Assembly: GCF_049532965.1 (NCBI RefSeq)
Contig: NZ_CP186694.1
Span: forward strand, 1,612,001-1,676,000
Source of the DNA: Roseateles sp049532965
Lineage (GTDB): Bacteria; Pseudomonadota; Gammaproteobacteria; Burkholderiales; Burkholderiaceae_C
Length of the DNA: 64,000 bases
Reading direction: 5' to 3'
Below, in pieces: positions 61,179 to 64,000 of the stretch (position 1 is the first letter of the stretch; each line of letters starts with the position of its first letter). The translations under genes were made by a program, and so were the position numbers. The notes under the pieces are model-generated. The model was not told where the DNA came from and did not search any database. It was given only the letters and a program-made list of their open reading frames with translations.

Positions 61179-62387
61179 TCAGGGCGGCTCGGGGCTGTCG
61201 CCCAAGGGATCGCCGACCGGATCGCCGACCGGATCACCAACGGCGACGCCCAGGGGCAGCCGCACCATCACCTCGCTGCCCTGCCCCGGTCCATCGCTGC
61301 GCGCACCGACGCCGCCGCCATGGAGTTCGGCAATGCTGCGCACCAGCGCCAGTCCCAGGCCCAGGCCCCCGTGCGCGCCGTGCGGCCCCTGCCCGCGCGC
61401 ATGCTCGGCACCTTGCGAGAACGGCTCGAACGCATGGGCCAGCGTTTCCGCCGTCATGCCGATGCCGTTGTCGCGGACGGTGAGCACCGCGGTGTCGCCG
61501 TCCGGGCGCAGCGCCAGATCGATCCGGCCGCCGGGCGGCGTGAACTTGATCGCGTTGTTCAGCAGGTTGGACACCAGTTGGATCAGCCGCGTCCGGTCGC
61601 CCGACATCCTCAGCGGCCCCTCCGGGAGCCGCGCCGTCAACTGATGGCCGCGGGCCTCCGCCGCGGGCCGCATGCCCTCGACCGCGTCATGCACGACCGC
61701 GCCCAGCTCCAGCGGCGCCAGCGAGAGCCGCACCTTGCCGGTGGTGACGCGGCTGACATCGAGCAGGTCCTCGACCAGCCGGTTGATCTGCCGCACCTGC
61801 TTGTTCGCGACCTCCAGGCACCAGGCGCCGCGCTCGCTCAGCGGCTCCCGACCCATGATCGACAGCACGTTCATGATCGGCGCCAGCGGATTGCGGATCT
61901 CGTGCGACAGCATCGCGATGAACTCGGTCATCCGGCGGCTTTCCTCGACCAGCTCCGCCATGCGCCGGCGCTCCCGCTCGCGTTCCATGCGGGCGGTGAG
62001 GTCGCGGGTGACCTTCGCATAACCCAGCAGTTCCCCGTCGGGGTTGGCGATCGCGGTGATCACCACGTTGGCCCAGAACGTCGAGCCATCCTTGCGCACC
62101 CGCCAGCCCTCGTCCTCGAAGCGGCCGTGCTCGCGCGCGAGCTTCAGTTCCTCGTCGGGCCAGGCGGACTCGACGTCCGGGGCGGTGTAGAAGATGGAGA
62201 AGTGGTTGCCGATGATCTCGTCGGCCGCATAGCCCTTGATGCGCTGCGCGCCGGCGTTCCAGGTGGCGATGCGGCCCGCCGGCGTGAGCAGGAAGATCGC
62301 GTAGTCCAGCACCCCCTCCACCAGGCGGCGGTAGACCGCGTCGCCCGCCTGGCGCAGGCGGCGGACGTCGTCGTCGTCGATTGCCAA
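61179..62387 (-). CDS. Cytoplasmic PAS histidine kinase downstream of norR
   Basis: A 402-residue kinase starting with TTG; GAGGAGAC at a good distance supports this start. A PAS domain (about 20-130; YAIFLLTPAGRIATWNAGAQRIKGYAADEIIG, DGSTFWANVVITAI) is followed by HisKA with MLSHEIRNPLAPI (His near 170), LLNNAIKFTPPGG, DNGIGMTAET and GGLGLGLALVRS. It has no receiver and no membrane segment. It begins 13 bases after the norR stop, so it is probably cotranscribed with norR. The C-terminus ends in a GDPVGDPVGDP repeat. Confidence 0.92.
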   Translation of the reverse strand: MAIDDDDVRRLRQAGDAVYRRLVEGVLDYAIFLLTPAGRIATWNAGAQRIKGYAADEIIGNHFSIFYTAPDVESAWPDEELKLAREHGRFEDEGWRVRKDGSTFWANVVITAIANPDGELLGYAKVTRDLTARMERERERRRMAELVEESRRMTEFIAMLSHEIRNPLAPIMNVLSIMGREPLSERGAWCLEVANKQVRQINRLVEDLLDVSRVTTGKVRLSLAPLELGAVVHDAVEGMRPAAEARGHQLTARLPEGPLRMSGDRTRLIQLVSNLLNNAIKFTPPGGRIDLALRPDGDTAVLTVRDNGIGMTAETLAHAFEPFSQGAEHARGQGPHGAHGGLGLGLALVRSIAELHGGGVGARSDGPGQGSEVMVRLPLGVAVGDPVGDPVGDPLGDSPEPP

Positions 62388-62400
62388 GTTCCGTCTCCTC

Positions 62401-64000
62401 TCACGTCTTCACTCCCAGCCGCTTCGCCAGCCGCAGGAAGTTGCTCCTGTCCATCGCCGCCTCGCGTGCCGCCGCCGCCATCGCGCCACCGTGACGGCGC
62501 AGCGCGTCCTCGATCCATTGGCGCTGGAAGCGCTCGGTCGCCTCGCGCAGTCCTTCGTCCGCGCCGGCTACCGGAGTCCTGTCCGCGCCATTGCCTGCGC
62601 CATTGCCCGCGCCTGCGCCCGGGCCGTCCCGCAAGTCGGCGGCATCCACCGGAGCCGGCCGCAACGGATCGCAGGGCATTTCGGGTGCCTTGTCCGGCCC
62701 AGGCGACGCAGAAGGATTTGCCGCCATCGGCACGAGCCCCAGGTGCTCCGGCTCGATCGCGACCCAGCGTCCGCCCCGCCCGGCCTCCGCCAGCGCCCTC
62801 AGCGCCGCGCGGCTGATCAAGTGTTCCAGTTCGCGGACGTTGCCCGGCCAGTCATGGGCGATCAGCGCCCGCGAGGCAGCTGGCGACAATCGCAGGTTGC
62901 GCGCCCCGAGCCGGTGCTGGTTCTCCTCGAGAAAGCCTCCGGCGAGCGTCAGCACGTCGCGCCCACGCTCCCGCAACGGCGGCACTCGTAGCGGATAGAC
63001 CGACAGCCGGTGGTAGAGGTCGGCGCGGAAGCGGCCCCGGGCCACCTCCTCGCGCAGGTCACGATTGGTCGCCGCCAGCACTCGCACGTCGACTTTCTGC
63101 ACCCGGTCGCTCCCCGGCCGCTGCACATCGCCGCTCTGCAGGACGCGCAGCAGCTTGGCCTGCACCGGCAGCGGCAACTCGCCGATTTCGTCGAGCAGCA
63201 AGGTGCCGCCGTCGGCCAGCTCGAATTTGCCGATGCGGTCCGCCACGGCGCCGGTGAACGCGCCGCGCTTGTGGCCGAAGAGCTCGCTGTCGGCCAGCGT
63301 TTCCGGCAGCGCCGCGCAGTTGATCTGCACCAGCGGCCGGTCGCTGCGGATCGAGCGCGCATGCAGTCGCTCGGCGACCAGCTCCTTGCCCACGCCGGTC
63401 TCGCCCAGGATCAGCACCGTGAGGTCGGAGGCGGCGACCGTGTCGATCTCCTGGCGCAGCCGGACCATCGCAGGGCTGCGGCCGCTCAGTTCGCGCGGCC
63501 CGCCTGGCCGGGCGACCCGCGCCAGCGCCTGTTCCCGCTGCGCGCGCCGGGCCATCGCGACGATGGTTTCCTCCGCGGCGATGCCCGCCTCCAGCATCCG
63601 CACGAGGGCCGCGAGCCGCGTCCCGTCCACGGCATCAAAGGCCTGCGGATCCATCGCATCCAGCGTGATCAGTCCCCAGACTCGTCCCTCCACCCGCAGC
63701 GGGGCGCCCATGCAGTCGTGGACCGCTTCGAGTTCCTGCTGGTGCTCCAGCAGCCCGTCATAGGGATCGGGCAGGCCCGCGTCGGGAGGAAAGCGCAGCC
63801 CGTCACTGCTGGCGAGAAGCCGGGCCAGCCGCGGATGAGCCTCGACCAGGAAGCGCCGCCCGAGCGTCTCCTCCGACAGGCCATCGACAGCCACCGGTTG
63901 CAGCACCGGCAAGCGCTCGTCGGGCAGCAGGCGCAGCAGCGCGGCGGCGTCGCATCGGACCAACCCGCGCACCGCGGCCAGCAACTGCCGATAGCGGAGT
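62401..64000 (-). CDS. norR: NorR-type sigma-54 activator, 5' partial
   Basis: The frame is open to the right edge, so the first residues are outside. About 533 residues are visible: a GAF domain (about 1-155), AAA+ domain with GETGVGKE (Walker A), the sigma-54 loop ELFGHKRGAFTGA, Walker B GTLLLDEIGE, and a Fis-type helix-turn-helix (GGAMAAAAREAAMDRSNFLRLAKRLG). The GAF-AAA+-HTH layout and GLSEETLGRRF match NorR, whose GAF iron senses nitric oxide and then activates norVW or norB. No NO reductase gene is visible here. A Pro/Ala/Gly-rich linker (about 430-470) is unusual. Confidence 0.88.
   Translation of the reverse strand, partial: LRYRQLLAAVRGLVRCDAAALLRLLPDERLPVLQPVAVDGLSEETLGRRFLVEAHPRLARLLASSDGLRFPPDAGLPDPYDGLLEHQQELEAVHDCMGAPLRVEGRVWGLITLDAMDPQAFDAVDGTRLAALVRMLEAGIAAEETIVAMARRAQREQALARVARPGGPRELSGRSPAMVRLRQEIDTVAASDLTVLILGETGVGKELVAERLHARSIRSDRPLVQINCAALPETLADSELFGHKRGAFTGAVADRIGKFELADGGTLLLDEIGELPLPVQAKLLRVLQSGDVQRPGSDRVQKVDVRVLAATNRDLREEVARGRFRADLYHRLSVYPLRVPPLRERGRDVLTLAGGFLEENQHRLGARNLRLSPAASRALIAHDWPGNVRELEHLISRAALRALAEAGRGGRWVAIEPEHLGLVPMAANPSASPGPDKAPEMPCDPLRPAPVDAADLRDGPGAGAGNGAGNGADRTPVAGADEGLREATERFQRQWIEDALRRHGGAMAAAAREAAMDRSNFLRLAKRLGVKT

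Overview
The window is GC-rich, densely packed bacterial chromosome. The gene families suggest a betaproteobacterium of the order Burkholderiales, perhaps near Roseateles, Mitsuaria or Rubrivivax. The pointers are two MEDS-domain kinases, a DUF2789 protein, a Crp/Fnr regulator without cluster cysteines, DUF1111 and GH128 secreted proteins, an EmrAB-type efflux operon and NorR. This placement is inferred from family content, because no rRNA or tRNA gene is present. Both ends cut a gene: a di-haem DUF1111 protein on the left and norR on the right.

Layout. 1-3.4 kb: secreted proteins (DUF1111, GH128 hydrolase, DUF4142) and a carbamoyltransferase-like protein behind an FNR-type box. 3.6-9.9 kb: an Fnr-like regulator, then a four-gene signalling run on the minus strand (stand-alone MEDS sensor, hybrid kinase, OmpR-type regulator, second hybrid kinase). 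10-11.1 kb: DUF2789 and a Cys-rich copper-binding protein. 11.3-17 kb: a type I secretion operon (TolC, LapB-like ABC, HlyD adaptor) followed by a NarL-type regulator, with no RTX substrate in view. 17-18.3 kb: an EAL-HDOD protein. 18.6-25.4 kb: an envelope and stress cluster (OmpA lipoprotein, small proteins, DUF1328, ferritin-like protein, cardiolipin synthase-like protein, AsmA, receiver). 25.4-30.6 kb: marR-OMF-emrA-emrB efflux operon, divergent from an ABC exporter. 32.6 kb: thyA. 33.5-36.1 kb: a MEDS-PAS-PAS hybrid kinase.

36.2-43.4 kb is an accessory island on the minus strand. It holds two tandem exported Rhs/YD-repeat proteins, an AT-richer variable tip, an overlapping small membrane protein that could be immunity, and two orphan genes. 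A decayed IS3-type transposase fragment lies at its outer edge. 43.4-45.2 kb: tautomerase, GNAT and Asp/Glu racemase genes. 45.2-48.1 kb: two GGDEF proteins flank a minimal flagellar-rod-like gene that has an excellent sigma-28 promoter. 48.3-54.4 kb: exonuclease I, a CPBP protease, PBP1A and RNase T2. 54.5-58.7 kb: a BarA-like hybrid kinase preceded by a periplasmic sugar-binding protein, an arrangement like LuxP-LuxQ. 58.8-61.1 kb: a FabH-like synthase divergent from guaC, whose leader can fold into two mutually exclusive hairpins. 61.2-64 kb: NorR followed by a PAS kinase that starts with TTG.

Signal transduction dominates. There are five histidine kinases, three separate response regulators, three cyclic-di-GMP-type proteins and MarR, Fnr and NorR regulators. 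Most are next to envelope, secretion or efflux genes, which fits a motile, environmentally versatile bacterium.
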